DNA of 64,000 nt from the NCBI RefSeq assembly GCF_009834875.1, contig NZ_WVHT01000003.1, forward strand, positions 310,001-374,000. The letters are read 5' to 3'. Made by a program: the position numbers and the translations under genes. This stretch comes from Hufsiella arboris. GTDB lineage: Bacteria > Bacteroidota > Bacteroidia > Sphingobacteriales > Sphingobacteriaceae. The notes beneath the pieces were generated by a model, which saw only the letters and a list, made by a program, of their open reading frames with translations, was not told where the DNA came from and did not search any database. Of the stretch, positions 9,347 to 17,254 are shown piece after piece (the first letter of the stretch is position 1; each line of letters begins with the position of its first letter).

Positions 9347-9379
9347 TTGTTGATAACTAAATAAGATAAATTAAGTTTG
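9347..9379 (+). promoter_or_regulatory. Bacteroidota-type promoter for the esterase gene
   Basis: A TTG at 9350-9352 (with another at 9347-9349) is followed after 19 nt by TAAGTTTG at 9372-9379. This fits the known Bacteroidota consensus TTG-N17-23-TAnnTTTG. Transcription would start near 9386 and give a leader of about 90 nt before the ATG at 9478. It lies in the divergent gap between the sugar dehydrogenase and the esterase. Called by eye only. Confidence 0.5.
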
Positions 9380-9477
9380 AGATATGCTAATTCGCACGAA
9401 ACTAAATACAAATTTCAATAAGTGAAAAACCATGTTGAATTTTCAATCGTATTTAACTTACATTCTATCAATATTTT

Positions 9478-10644
9478 ATGAAAACTAACTATTTTATTCG
9501 CAAGTCTGACACGAAACTGTGTCACATTTTCATGGCATTGAGCCTATGTCTCATACTGGGATCTTCCTGCACGAGCGAACACAAACGTTCTGACAACACC
9601 GACAGCATTGACAGCTCTCACACCGTCGATACAATGGCTACCGCGACGCCGGAAGTAAAACCAAGTGGTGAAAAGCCTGAATGGGGTAAAGACATTAAGC
9701 CTGAAATGCAGGCAGTAATTGAAAAACTGGCGAGCTATAAGGATACGCCCATTCCGCAGCTGGTTCCGAAACAGGCCCGCAAAAATCACACACCGACAGA
9801 TGCCGTAAAAGATCTGATGAAGGAAAATCAGATTCCAATGCCCCCTTCAAAAGTCGACACGATGGGAAAAGAGATTGCGGTAACCGGGGGAAATATCCAC
9901 TTACGTATTTATACTCCTAAAAACAGCAACGGGCCATTTCCGGTAATCGTTTATTATCATGGCGGAGGTTTTGTAATCGCTAACCTCGACGTTTATGACG
10001 CATCGGCTAAAGGTTTGGCCGAACAAGTTGGCGCTGTAGTAGTTTCTGTCGCTTACCGGCTGGCTCCGGAACATAAATATCCAACTGCACATCACGACGC
10101 CTTTGCAGCCTACAAATGGGTAACTCAAAATGCGGCTTCTATAAAAGGTGATCCAAAGAAAATAGCAGTGGTTGGCGAAAGTGCCGGCGGAAACCTGGCT
10201 TGCAATGTAAGCATCATGGCCCGTGATAACAAAATCACTCAGCCGGTTCATGAGGTTTTAATTTATCCAGTTGCTAATTCTGACATGAACGCGGAATCAT
10301 ATCAAAAGTATGCAAACGCGAAACCTCTTGATAAAGCTATGATGATGTGGTTTGTAAAATACTATACTTACAGTCCGGAAGAGGCCAGAGCACCGATGAT
10401 ATCGCTGGTGAAAGCCAATCTTAAAGGATTGCCGCCTACAACAATCATTAATGCGGAGATAGATCCCCTTGAAAGCGAAGGAAAATTATTGGCAGATAAA
10501 ATGAAAGATGCCGGTGTGGACGTTAATCGTAAATTATATGACGGCGTAACCCATGAATTTTTCGGAATGGCAGCTATAGTGCCACAAGCCAAAGATGCGC
10601 AGGCTTTTGCCGCCGATCAGTTAAAAAAAGCGTTTGGCATGTAA
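9478..10644 (+). CDS. Lipoprotein alpha/beta hydrolase, hormone-sensitive-lipase family
   Basis: The 388-residue product carries a lipoprotein signal (MALSLCLILGSSC), a Ser/Thr/Asp-rich linker and an alpha/beta hydrolase fold. HGGGF (oxyanion hole, near residue 161) and GESAGGN (nucleophile Ser, near 235) define the HSL (bacterial type IV esterase) family. The Asp of INAEIDPLESEG and the His of DGVTHEFFGM complete the triad. Such enzymes hydrolyse short acyl esters; an acetyl or feruloyl esterase acting on glycans would fit the neighbourhood but is not shown. The ATG at 9478 is used. An internal Met at residue 19 would also give a good lipoprotein signal. It is one of very few plus-strand genes here and is transcribed alone. 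Confidence 0.88.
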   Translation: MKTNYFIRKSDTKLCHIFMALSLCLILGSSCTSEHKRSDNTDSIDSSHTVDTMATATPEVKPSGEKPEWGKDIKPEMQAVIEKLASYKDTPIPQLVPKQARKNHTPTDAVKDLMKENQIPMPPSKVDTMGKEIAVTGGNIHLRIYTPKNSNGPFPVIVYYHGGGFVIANLDVYDASAKGLAEQVGAVVVSVAYRLAPEHKYPTAHHDAFAAYKWVTQNAASIKGDPKKIAVVGESAGGNLACNVSIMARDNKITQPVHEVLIYPVANSDMNAESYQKYANAKPLDKAMMMWFVKYYTYSPEEARAPMISLVKANLKGLPPTTIINAEIDPLESEGKLLADKMKDAGVDVNRKLYDGVTHEFFGMAAIVPQAKDAQAFAADQLKKAFGM

Positions 10645-10668
10645 GGTCAAACTGATTAATAAGTTTTG

Positions 10669-10718
10669 AAACAGCCGCTTTTAAATAAAAAGGCGGCTGT
10701 TTTTATGAGCCGCCTTTT
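10669..10718. terminator. Overlapping bidirectional intrinsic terminators
   Basis: Two mutually exclusive hairpins share one arm between the convergent esterase and mutarotase genes. Arms 10669-10678 and 10693-10702 (AAACAGCCGC/GCGGCTGTTT), followed by more T residues, serve the plus strand. Arms 10688-10698 and 10708-10718 (AAAAGGCGGCT/AGCCGCCTTTT) serve the minus strand, where a T-run follows the stem. Confidence 0.8.
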
Positions 10719-10736
10719 AACAAAACAAGAAATACT

Positions 10737-11918
10737 TTATTTCTTAATCGAGAATTTATAAATCGACGAGGTTTTATAAGTCTGACCAGGCTTTAACTCG
10801 GTTGATGGATAGGTAGGCTGATTCGGAGAATCAGGGAAATGCTGCGTTTCCATGCAAAAGGCAGTACGGTGATCATCCTTGATACCATTTTTAAAGGTAT
10901 TTTGCGCCTGCATAAAATTTCCGGTGTAGAATTGCAAGCCAGGCTCCTGGGTTTCGATGTCCATTTGAATTCCTGACTTGTCACCAACTACAGTTGCCGC
11001 GTGGTGCATTGCGGGGCCGGCGTTATCCAGCACGTAGTTATGGTCAATACCTTTTCCATTTTTCAATTGAGTATTGTCTTCATTTATTTTCCCGCCAATA
11101 GCTGCTGGTTTTTGAAAATCAAACGGAGTGCCTGCAACAGGCTCGAATTTCCCCAGTGGAATCAAAACAGTGTCAACCGGTGTATACTTACTGGCATCGA
11201 TCTGCGCAATATGATTTAAAATAGTTCCGCTTCCTTCGCCATTCAAATTGAAATATGCGTGGTTTGTGAGGTTACACACTGTTGGTTTATCAGTTGTTGC
11301 CTCATATTCCATTTTTACAGCGTTATCATCAGTGAGAGTGTAAACAACCTTCACTTTCAAATTTCCTGGAAAACCCTCTTCTCCATCCTTTGACAGATAA
11401 GTAAATTCAACAGATTGATCATTCAACTGCTTTGCATCCCAGACTTTTGACTGAAAACCGTTTTTACCTCCATGCAGAGTCTGCCCGTTGTTATTTACCG
11501 AAAGATTGTATTCCTTGCCTTCCAGTGTAAATTTTCCTTTAGCAATACGATTACCGTACCGTCCGATTGTTGCACCGTAGTAAGCTTCTGTTGATTTCAG
11601 GTATCCTTCCACGCTGCCAAAACCTACAACTACGTCAGTCATTTTGCCATCTTTATCTGGTACGATGAGGCTAACAATACGGCCGCCGTAATTTGTGAAG
11701 GCAGCCTGCGCATTGTTTTTATTTTTCAGGATGTACAAATCAGTTTTTTTACCGTCTGTCGTTCCTTCAAAATTTGCCTTATCAGGTATTGCCGCTGTTT
11801 TTGCGCTGTCTGTTTGGACAGAATCTGCACCGTTTCCTGTTTGTTGATTACTGTTTTGATTGCAGCTCGCAAAAATTATCGCCGAAGCCGCCATCACTGC
11901 TAATGATTTTAAATTCAT
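10737..11918 (-). CDS. galM: Aldose 1-epimerase (galactose mutarotase), lipoprotein form
   Basis: The enzyme interconverts alpha and beta anomers of aldoses such as galactose, glucose or arabinose. The 393-residue protein has a lipoprotein signal (ASAIIFASC) and a Ser/Gln/Asn linker, so it is membrane-anchored and probably periplasmic, unlike cytosolic GalM. Family motifs are clear: NYGGRIVSLIVPDKDGK, TLHGGKNGF and NLTNHAYFNLNGEG (catalytic His residues), EPGLQFYTGNF and FCMETQHFPDSPNQP (catalytic Glu). It follows the GH43 gene by 102 nt in the same orientation. This supports a role in preparing released sugars for uptake or for the nearby sugar dehydrogenase. Confidence 0.93.
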   Translation of the reverse strand: MNLKSLAVMAASAIIFASCNQNSNQQTGNGADSVQTDSAKTAAIPDKANFEGTTDGKKTDLYILKNKNNAQAAFTNYGGRIVSLIVPDKDGKMTDVVVGFGSVEGYLKSTEAYYGATIGRYGNRIAKGKFTLEGKEYNLSVNNNGQTLHGGKNGFQSKVWDAKQLNDQSVEFTYLSKDGEEGFPGNLKVKVVYTLTDDNAVKMEYEATTDKPTVCNLTNHAYFNLNGEGSGTILNHIAQIDASKYTPVDTVLIPLGKFEPVAGTPFDFQKPAAIGGKINEDNTQLKNGKGIDHNYVLDNAGPAMHHAATVVGDKSGIQMDIETQEPGLQFYTGNFMQAQNTFKNGIKDDHRTAFCMETQHFPDSPNQPTYPSTELKPGQTYKTSSIYKFSIKK

Positions 11919-12020
11919 GGGTTAGTATTGATTGGTTTAATTATCTTAATAAATTTCAATTTCAGGTATTTTTCTGACAAACTATGTCGAAGCATTCATC
12001 CTTCACAGGAAAATATGCAT

Positions 12021-13058
12021 CTATTTACTTTCCGAGGGAACAGGCAGTTCGACACCTTCTTTAACCGGCTCCCCAAAATTAGGTGTTCCGTCTTCATTCC
12101 AGGTAAATTTCTGTGCTCTCGGCGAACGGAAACCACCGCAACCCAACCCTGGTTTATTATTGGCGTGATACAATATCCAGTCTTCAGTACCATCTGGCGA
12201 TTTAAAGAAAGAATTGTGACCGGGTGCATATACATTATGTTCCGGAGATTGTTTGAAAACCGGTTTTTCAGATTTTTTCCAGGAAGCAGGCTTTAATAAA
12301 TCACTACCAGCTGACGCACTTAGCAATCCCAGTGTATAAAAATCCGTCCAGCAGCCACTGGCAGAAAAGATGATGAAAATTTTATCGCCATGCCTTAAAA
12401 ACTGCGGACCTTCATTTACATCAACGTGCGGCGGATTCACATCGTCATGCAAATCACCAATAGTTTCCCATTTATAAGTCGGCACCGAGATCTTAACACG
12501 TTCGCCCGCTACCGTCCATGGATTTTTGAGCTTTGCAATAAATATTTCTTGCTTACCGTTCTTACTTCCTTCCCATCCTGACCATATCATATAAAGCTGG
12601 TTGTCAATTTCCGCTATATCGCCATCAATGGCCCACCTATTCGTTGAATCGCCGACTTTCCCTTTAAAAACCCATTCCCCTTTCATAGGGTCAGCTGATG
12701 AATTCTCCAGAACGTACATCCGGTGGTTGTCGTTTTTCCCGTCATCTGCTGCAAAATAAGCGTACCATTTTCCCTTGAGAAACAATACTTCAGGCGCCCA
12801 TATTTCTTTGGAATAATTGGTACCAGCCGGCGGCGTCCAAATGACTTTCTTAGGTGCGGTTTTCAAATCGGCGATGCTTTTGCTTTTCCATAAAACGATG
12901 TTATGGCCGGTCGTATTGGTGTAATAATAATATCCGTCTTTATAAAAACTATATGGATCGGCCCCGGACGGCAACAAGGGATTTGTGAAAGTTGCTTTCT
13001 GAGCCAGGCATGAGAGTACAAGTCCGAATAGAAGAACAGTGGATAGAATTTTTTTCAT
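12021..13058 (-). CDS. Glycoside hydrolase family 43 enzyme, secreted
   Basis: GH43 enzymes are inverting five-bladed beta-propeller arabinofuranosidases, xylosidases or arabinanases. The start at 13058 (345 aa) gives a clean signal peptide (MKKILSTVLLFGLVLSCLAQ); a longer frame to 13082 would overlap the upstream gene. The three expected acids are seen: Asp in LPSGADPYSFYKDGYYYYT (general base), Asp in WAIDGDIAEIDNQLYMIWSG (pKa modulator) and Glu in DVNEGPQFLRHGDK (general acid). The Cys before Leu-Ala-Gln could also be read as a lipobox (LVLSC). It begins 4 nt after the GH172 stop, so the two are co-translated and probably act on the same linkage set. L- versus D-arabinofuranoside specificity is not resolvable. 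Confidence 0.9.
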   Translation of the reverse strand: MKKILSTVLLFGLVLSCLAQKATFTNPLLPSGADPYSFYKDGYYYYTNTTGHNIVLWKSKSIADLKTAPKKVIWTPPAGTNYSKEIWAPEVLFLKGKWYAYFAADDGKNDNHRMYVLENSSADPMKGEWVFKGKVGDSTNRWAIDGDIAEIDNQLYMIWSGWEGSKNGKQEIFIAKLKNPWTVAGERVKISVPTYKWETIGDLHDDVNPPHVDVNEGPQFLRHGDKIFIIFSASGCWTDFYTLGLLSASAGSDLLKPASWKKSEKPVFKQSPEHNVYAPGHNSFFKSPDGTEDWILYHANNKPGLGCGGFRSPRAQKFTWNEDGTPNFGEPVKEGVELPVPSESK

Positions 13059-13062
13059 GATT

Positions 13063-14277
13063 TTAATTGATTTCCAGATCATTTTTCTCCGGAAGTTTTG
13101 GATAAGCTGAATGCGGTTCTTGCTGATACCAGTAAGAAACCGTTATGATATCTGATTTTTGCGGTAAATATCTTCCGCCGGACATCCATCCCAAATCCTG
13201 GATGGTTACCTTTAAATTTTTATCAAAGCGAATCGGATCCTGAATATGCCAGCGGTACATCCCGAAACGCTGTTGAGATGTATACAAGCCATCGGGGCGA
13301 ATTACCTGGTGCAATCCGGCATATGGCGTAGAAAATTCCTGGTATTGATGAGTGCGTTTATTTTCAAAATTATAAGATCCGCAAAAATAGTCTTCGGTTC
13401 CGGTGCCGACTATTGTAGCATTCTCCTTATCACCGTCCATAAAGAATTTAATTTCTCCTTCGCCCCACCAGCCGTTGTTATTAACACCGATTGCCATGTA
13501 TGTACCTACATATTGCCCCTTGCCGGTTACGCCGTCGAGAATTGTGTGAACAGAATTCTTAGTTGGTTTGCTTCGGCGATACTGCGCGTGAAAATATCCC
13601 TCGTCTGCAGCGACCGTTGTTAAGGTATAATCAACCTGGTAATACAAGCGCATCGCTTCATCCTTATTAATATTTTCCATGGTGATTTTACATTTTTTAC
13701 GAAAAGGCATTTGCCAGTACGAGTTAAATGCGCTGCCGGGATTTACTGTAACCGCAAGTGAGTTAAGCGGGGAGAAATCGTTCCAGGCCATACCAAAAAA
13801 AGCTCCCACCGGACATTCGATCGAAGGCTCTTTTTCATCATCCCAATAAACACGCATGATGGTAAAACTCCAGTTGCCGGTAGGTGTCATCCATATATGC
13901 TGGACAGCTCCCGGGCCCTCCATCTCTGCTATAGTTACGGTCTCGCCGGCGTTAATAATTATAAAGGGATTTACTTTCCACCCGGTGCCAAGATCTCTTG
14001 CTTCATTGGCAGCATTCGCCACATTCCGTTTGCCTTTATCCTTCACCGGATCAGCCAAAGCGCCTTTCCCTTTTGCGCCGGTAAAATTTTCCGGACTTAT
14101 GGACCGTGATTTCGCATCAGATAATTTGGAAAGATTTCCGAGGTTCATGTTCAACCCGTTGAACGGATGTTCCTGAGAAAAAGCCAACGACGCAAAGCAC
14201 GTGAAAATGCATAATAAAAAGAGGCCTCTCCAGCCTGCTGTTACTTTTTGAGAAACGGCGAAATACGTTACTTTCAT
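13063..14277 (-). CDS. GH172 (DUF2961) family glycoside hydrolase, secreted
   Basis: DUF2961 proteins are now family GH172, which includes a difructose dianhydride synthase/hydrolase (alpha-D-fructofuranosidase type) and exo-alpha-D-arabinofuranosidases. This 404-residue protein shows a signal peptide (LFLLCIFTCFASLAFSQ) and the diagnostic blocks: AEMEGPGAVQHIWMTPTG, YWDDEKEPSIECPVGAFFG, QMPFRKKCKITMENINKDEA, NNGWWGEGEIKFFMDGDKE and TIVGTGTEDYFCGSYNF. The Glu residues in GEGE and GTGTED are the likely catalytic pair. I prefer the ATG at 14277; a GTG at 14280 is the alternative. It is the first gene of a GH172-GH43 pair. A terminator-like hairpin at 14301-14328 sits just before the start and may control expression. 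Confidence 0.9.
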   Translation of the reverse strand: MKVTYFAVSQKVTAGWRGLFLLCIFTCFASLAFSQEHPFNGLNMNLGNLSKLSDAKSRSISPENFTGAKGKGALADPVKDKGKRNVANAANEARDLGTGWKVNPFIIINAGETVTIAEMEGPGAVQHIWMTPTGNWSFTIMRVYWDDEKEPSIECPVGAFFGMAWNDFSPLNSLAVTVNPGSAFNSYWQMPFRKKCKITMENINKDEAMRLYYQVDYTLTTVAADEGYFHAQYRRSKPTKNSVHTILDGVTGKGQYVGTYMAIGVNNNGWWGEGEIKFFMDGDKENATIVGTGTEDYFCGSYNFENKRTHQYQEFSTPYAGLHQVIRPDGLYTSQQRFGMYRWHIQDPIRFDKNLKVTIQDLGWMSGGRYLPQKSDIITVSYWYQQEPHSAYPKLPEKNDLEIN

Positions 14278-14300
14278 CACGGTGGTCTCTTTAATTCAAA

Positions 14301-14328
14301 AAGCTGTCGGCACCCCTACCGACAGCTT
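14301..14328 (-). terminator. Terminator-shaped hairpin in the GH172 leader
   Basis: The arms AAGCTGTCGG (14301-14310) and CCGACAGCTT (14319-14328) form a perfect 10-bp stem with an 8-nt loop. On the minus strand the stem is followed by a T-run and GAATT, the layout of an intrinsic terminator. It lies 344 nt after the DUF3823 stop and only 24 nt before the GH172 start. It may end the upstream operon or act as an attenuator for GH172. Confidence 0.65.
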
Positions 14329-14509
14329 CCAACCAATTATTAACCTATTACTACTAAAGGTTATTTTTAAACCGCCTGGGCAGTTTATATTTTCCATAGG
14401 CGTAAAAGCCTTTTTTTTCATGTGACGCTGACTTTGTCGTTTAATCGTTGGTTAGCCGCCAGCTCAATAATCCAAAGCTGGCAATTTTTACAATCAACAA
14501 AGAACTGTA

Positions 14510-14538
14510 TCGTATCAATATTTCAACAAAAAGTATCA
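14510..14538 (-). promoter_or_regulatory. Shared 29-nt regulatory element, copy A
   Basis: On the plus strand this reads TCGTATCAAT, one variable base, then TTTCAACAAAAAGTATCA. It matches copy B (35131-35159) at 24 of 29 positions. It lies about 233 nt upstream of the GH172 start, in the same orientation relative to minus-strand genes as the other copies. A binding site for the AraC-type regulator encoded at 40733-41551 is inferred, not shown. Confidence 0.5.
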
Positions 14539-14622
14539 TTTTGCATTCCCTCGTTAAGCTTGTTTCGGATTCCTAACAAACTTATTTTATCATATTAATC
14601 ATGTTTGCTATAAATCGTATTG

Positions 14623-14670
14623 TGACTTTTGTAATAACTACCGGCAAGCCGGTAGTTATTACAAAAGTCA
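14623..14670. repeat. Perfect 23-bp inverted repeat after the DUF3823 gene
   Basis: Arms 14623-14645 and 14648-14670 are exact reverse complements with a 2-nt spacer (inner part CTACCGGC aa GCCGGTAG). The structure begins 3 nt after the DUF3823 stop codon. It has no following T-run, so it is not a textbook intrinsic terminator. It may stabilise the 3' end of the SusC-SusD-DUF3823 transcript or help end transcription. Confidence 0.75.
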
Positions 14671-14672
14671 AT

Positions 14673-15356
14673 CTATTTGAGCTGGATTTTCTCAGGCGCA
14701 GAATATGCTAACTCCGGAACACCGATGGTTTTAACACCAACCCTCGCATAAACAGCTTCACCATTTGCCAGCGATGCCGGGATTGTAGCAGTAATTGTCA
14801 ACTGCTGGTTAATATCCTGGATATTAGCGGCTGGAACTACAGTCGCCGCATCCTGGTTTAATTCATCTACCAGTGCTGTTTTATAAATATACAACTTTAC
14901 AAACTCAAGATTTTTTGTTGTATTGACACGTTGAATATTAACAGTGCTTGTTACAGTTAAATTATTGCGCTGATAAGCAGCACTTTTTACCAGAAAATAC
15001 GGATCAACAGGAACATCGACAACAGTATTTCCTTTTACAGTGATTTTTATAGAATCGGTATTGTCTGCCCAGGGACCAACGCCTCTCTGACGAGTTAATA
15101 AATACTCGCCGTCAAACAGCCTGGCGGAAAAAGATCCATCCTGCGCAACATAAACCGGAATTTTACTGAAGAAATCATATCCATGTTGCCACAATTCGAG
15201 TTGAACACCATTAGAACGCAGTCCAATCGGCGTGCTCTGGTAAACCACACGACCTGTCAGCATTGATTCCGGCGCTTCATAATTATCCTTTTTACACGCT
15301 GTAATAGCTATAGCAGCAATAGCAAACAGCCCTATAATATTTCTAATAATTTTCAT
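14673..15356 (-). CDS. DUF3823 domain lipoprotein, SusE-position accessory protein
   Basis: This 227-residue lipoprotein (signal GLFAIAAIAITAC then KKDNYEAP) matches the DUF3823 family as I know it. A first beta-sandwich has TGRVVYQSTPIGLRSNGVQL, ELWQHGYDFF and DGSFSARLFDGEY; a second Ig-like half ends in YARVGVKTIGVPELAYS. DUF3823 proteins stand directly after SusD in many loci and are presumed surface glycan-binding or accessory proteins of the SusCD complex. The gene begins 7 nt after the SusD stop. A paralogue with the same layout is encoded at 28872-29573. No catalytic motif is seen and the exact role is unknown. Confidence 0.85.
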   Translation of the reverse strand: MKIIRNIIGLFAIAAIAITACKKDNYEAPESMLTGRVVYQSTPIGLRSNGVQLELWQHGYDFFSKIPVYVAQDGSFSARLFDGEYLLTRQRGVGPWADNTDSIKITVKGNTVVDVPVDPYFLVKSAAYQRNNLTVTSTVNIQRVNTTKNLEFVKLYIYKTALVDELNQDAATVVPAANIQDINQQLTITATIPASLANGEAVYARVGVKTIGVPELAYSAPEKIQLK

Positions 15357-15363
15357 GATTCAT

Positions 15364-17244
15364 TTAGTTAAATGGATTTGGAACAATTTTCGGATTGTTA
15401 TTTAACACACTTTGATCAAATGACGAATAATAGTTAAACAACTGGAAAAACCTTGGCGCTCCAAAACGTGGCGCTCTAAGCTTATCAAATACAATTTTTC
15501 CATCTCTCGGATCACCCGGACGAACAACTCTGTAAGGGTATAATGCATAAACAACATCTTCCGGGTTGGATTCTGTTCCGTTCCATACTTTATCCGCTAT
15601 TCTCCAGCGTTTTAAATCCCAAAGGCGATGATCTTCAAATGCAAGTTCTGACCTTCTCTCTTTACGCACTTTTTCGAGCGTTAAGGTTGCAGATGAGTAA
15701 TTGTTTGCCCCAAATCCAGCACGCTCTCTTATCGCGTTGGTATATGTTAGCGCATCAGAAATCTGGCCTAATTCAAACGCTGCTTCGGCAGCATTGAGAT
15801 AAATTTCGCCTAAACGAAACCATACCCACCAAACATCGCTTTGAATACCACGTGTTGATGTTCCTGCACCAGAATCAATGTATTTCCTTAAATAAAATCC
15901 AGTGTTGGATACTTCCATAATTGAACGGTGGGGGCCTGACGGTGCTACCAGCAATTTTCCGTCGGTATAAGCAGAACCCAAATCTGCCGACTCAACTGTT
16001 TGATAAGCGTTGGTTGCAGCATCCCATTTTTTAACGCCTGCCTGCATATCAATTGCCAGACCTTTAAAGCTGGCACCTGGAAAAATTACGGTTCCATAAA
16101 GCCTAGCGTCTTTATTAGCGAACAAGTCTGTCGTTTTATCAAAATAAATGTAATCGCTGTTATCAGGGGTTCTGATTTTCAAAGTTCCCGCTGTTCCGTC
16201 GAGATTATCATAGCTTTCTACCAGATTTAGTGAAGGCGTAATATTCGATGAGCTTAAATTATCTTCACGGATTCCGCGAGCGATATTGTCATAGGTAAAG
16301 CCATGCTTTTTAGCCTTTGATGTCAGGAAGTCGCGTACAAAAATCACCTCCTTATTATTAGCTTTCTTCACAATCGCTTCGTAGAAGTTTTCGCCCGGGT
16401 TTGGATTTCCCTTGTAAAGTGAATAGGCTCCGCTGTTGATAATTGCTTTTGAAGCATCCAATGATTTTTGGAAATATTCGTTGGCTCTTGACGCAGGTAT
16501 TCCCACCTCGCCCCCGGCAGTAACAACGCTTGGCGTAAGCAAAGCATTATATTTTGCGATTGTTGCGGCATATAACATCGCGCGACTTTTTAACGCGAGA
16601 CAAGTATATTTATTGGCACGACCAGTACTTCCTCCATTTGCGATCACATCCTGGATAGCATCCATTTCACTAGCGATAAAGTCATAAACTTCAGCTTCTT
16701 TTGCCCTTGGTTGTTGCAAAGGACTTGGATCGCCGCTGTAATCATAGATTAATTGCGATGTCACTAAAGGTACGCCGCCCATCCTTTTTACCATTTCAAA
16801 GTATTGGTATGCCCTGATAAATCTAAACTCGGCTTTCAGCTGGGTTTTCTGCTCGTCGGTTAACGATGAGCCTCCATATTTATCAACATTGTCGATAGCC
16901 AGATTTAAATCCCTGATGAAGCCATAATCATATAAACGCCACCAGTCACGGCCATAAGATGGAATATCGTTACGCCATTGGTCGTTTGAATTTCCTGACC
17001 ACAACGCATCGTCGTAAACCGACATATTTCGCCATTGAGATCCAGCCTGGTCAGTCAAACCCTGATCAGTAGGCATCCGGTTATAATAGTTGGCAAGCAG
17101 TCCCACGATAAGTTTCGGGTCCTTCCACAAATCCTCGTCGGTAACAATACTGACCGGTTCACGTTCTAAAAAATCTTTTTTGCAAGAAACGGAGCTTAAA
17201 AGAAGCCCTACACCCACAATGATGTATTTTGATATATTTTTCAT
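15364..17244 (-). CDS. RagB/SusD family glycan-binding lipoprotein
   Basis: This 626-residue SusD homologue has a lipoprotein signal (IIVGVGLLLSSVSC then KKDFLEREP). The long, divergent N-terminal half includes RDWWRLYDYGFIRDLNLAID and KAEFRFIRAYQYFEMVKRMG. The C-terminal part has WFRLGEIYLNAAEAAFELGQ, RKERRSELAFEDHRLWDLKR and a PYRVVRPGDPRDGKIVF block. It is longer than classic SusD and belongs to the type paired with DUF3823 proteins. It follows the SusC gene by 10 nt and precedes DUF3823 by 7 nt, so the three form one operon. It resembles the SusD at 29590-31557 in layout and motifs. Ligand not predictable. Confidence 0.94.
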   Translation of the reverse strand: MKNISKYIIVGVGLLLSSVSCKKDFLEREPVSIVTDEDLWKDPKLIVGLLANYYNRMPTDQGLTDQAGSQWRNMSVYDDALWSGNSNDQWRNDIPSYGRDWWRLYDYGFIRDLNLAIDNVDKYGGSSLTDEQKTQLKAEFRFIRAYQYFEMVKRMGGVPLVTSQLIYDYSGDPSPLQQPRAKEAEVYDFIASEMDAIQDVIANGGSTGRANKYTCLALKSRAMLYAATIAKYNALLTPSVVTAGGEVGIPASRANEYFQKSLDASKAIINSGAYSLYKGNPNPGENFYEAIVKKANNKEVIFVRDFLTSKAKKHGFTYDNIARGIREDNLSSSNITPSLNLVESYDNLDGTAGTLKIRTPDNSDYIYFDKTTDLFANKDARLYGTVIFPGASFKGLAIDMQAGVKKWDAATNAYQTVESADLGSAYTDGKLLVAPSGPHRSIMEVSNTGFYLRKYIDSGAGTSTRGIQSDVWWVWFRLGEIYLNAAEAAFELGQISDALTYTNAIRERAGFGANNYSSATLTLEKVRKERRSELAFEDHRLWDLKRWRIADKVWNGTESNPEDVVYALYPYRVVRPGDPRDGKIVFDKLRAPRFGAPRFFQLFNYYSSFDQSVLNNNPKIVPNPFN

Positions 17245-17254
17245 CTCTGTTTTC

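Larger units (their letters stand above)
14278..14672. promoter_or_regulatory. Structured intergenic region upstream of the GH172-GH43 operon
   Basis: This 395-nt gap has no credible gene. From the upstream end, reading the minus strand, it holds a perfect 23-bp inverted repeat just after the DUF3823 stop (14623-14670), a copy of the 29-nt shared element (14510-14538), and a terminator-shaped hairpin (14301-14328) 24 nt before the GH172 start. Each is listed separately. No clear TAnnTTTG promoter was found. Confidence 0.5.
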
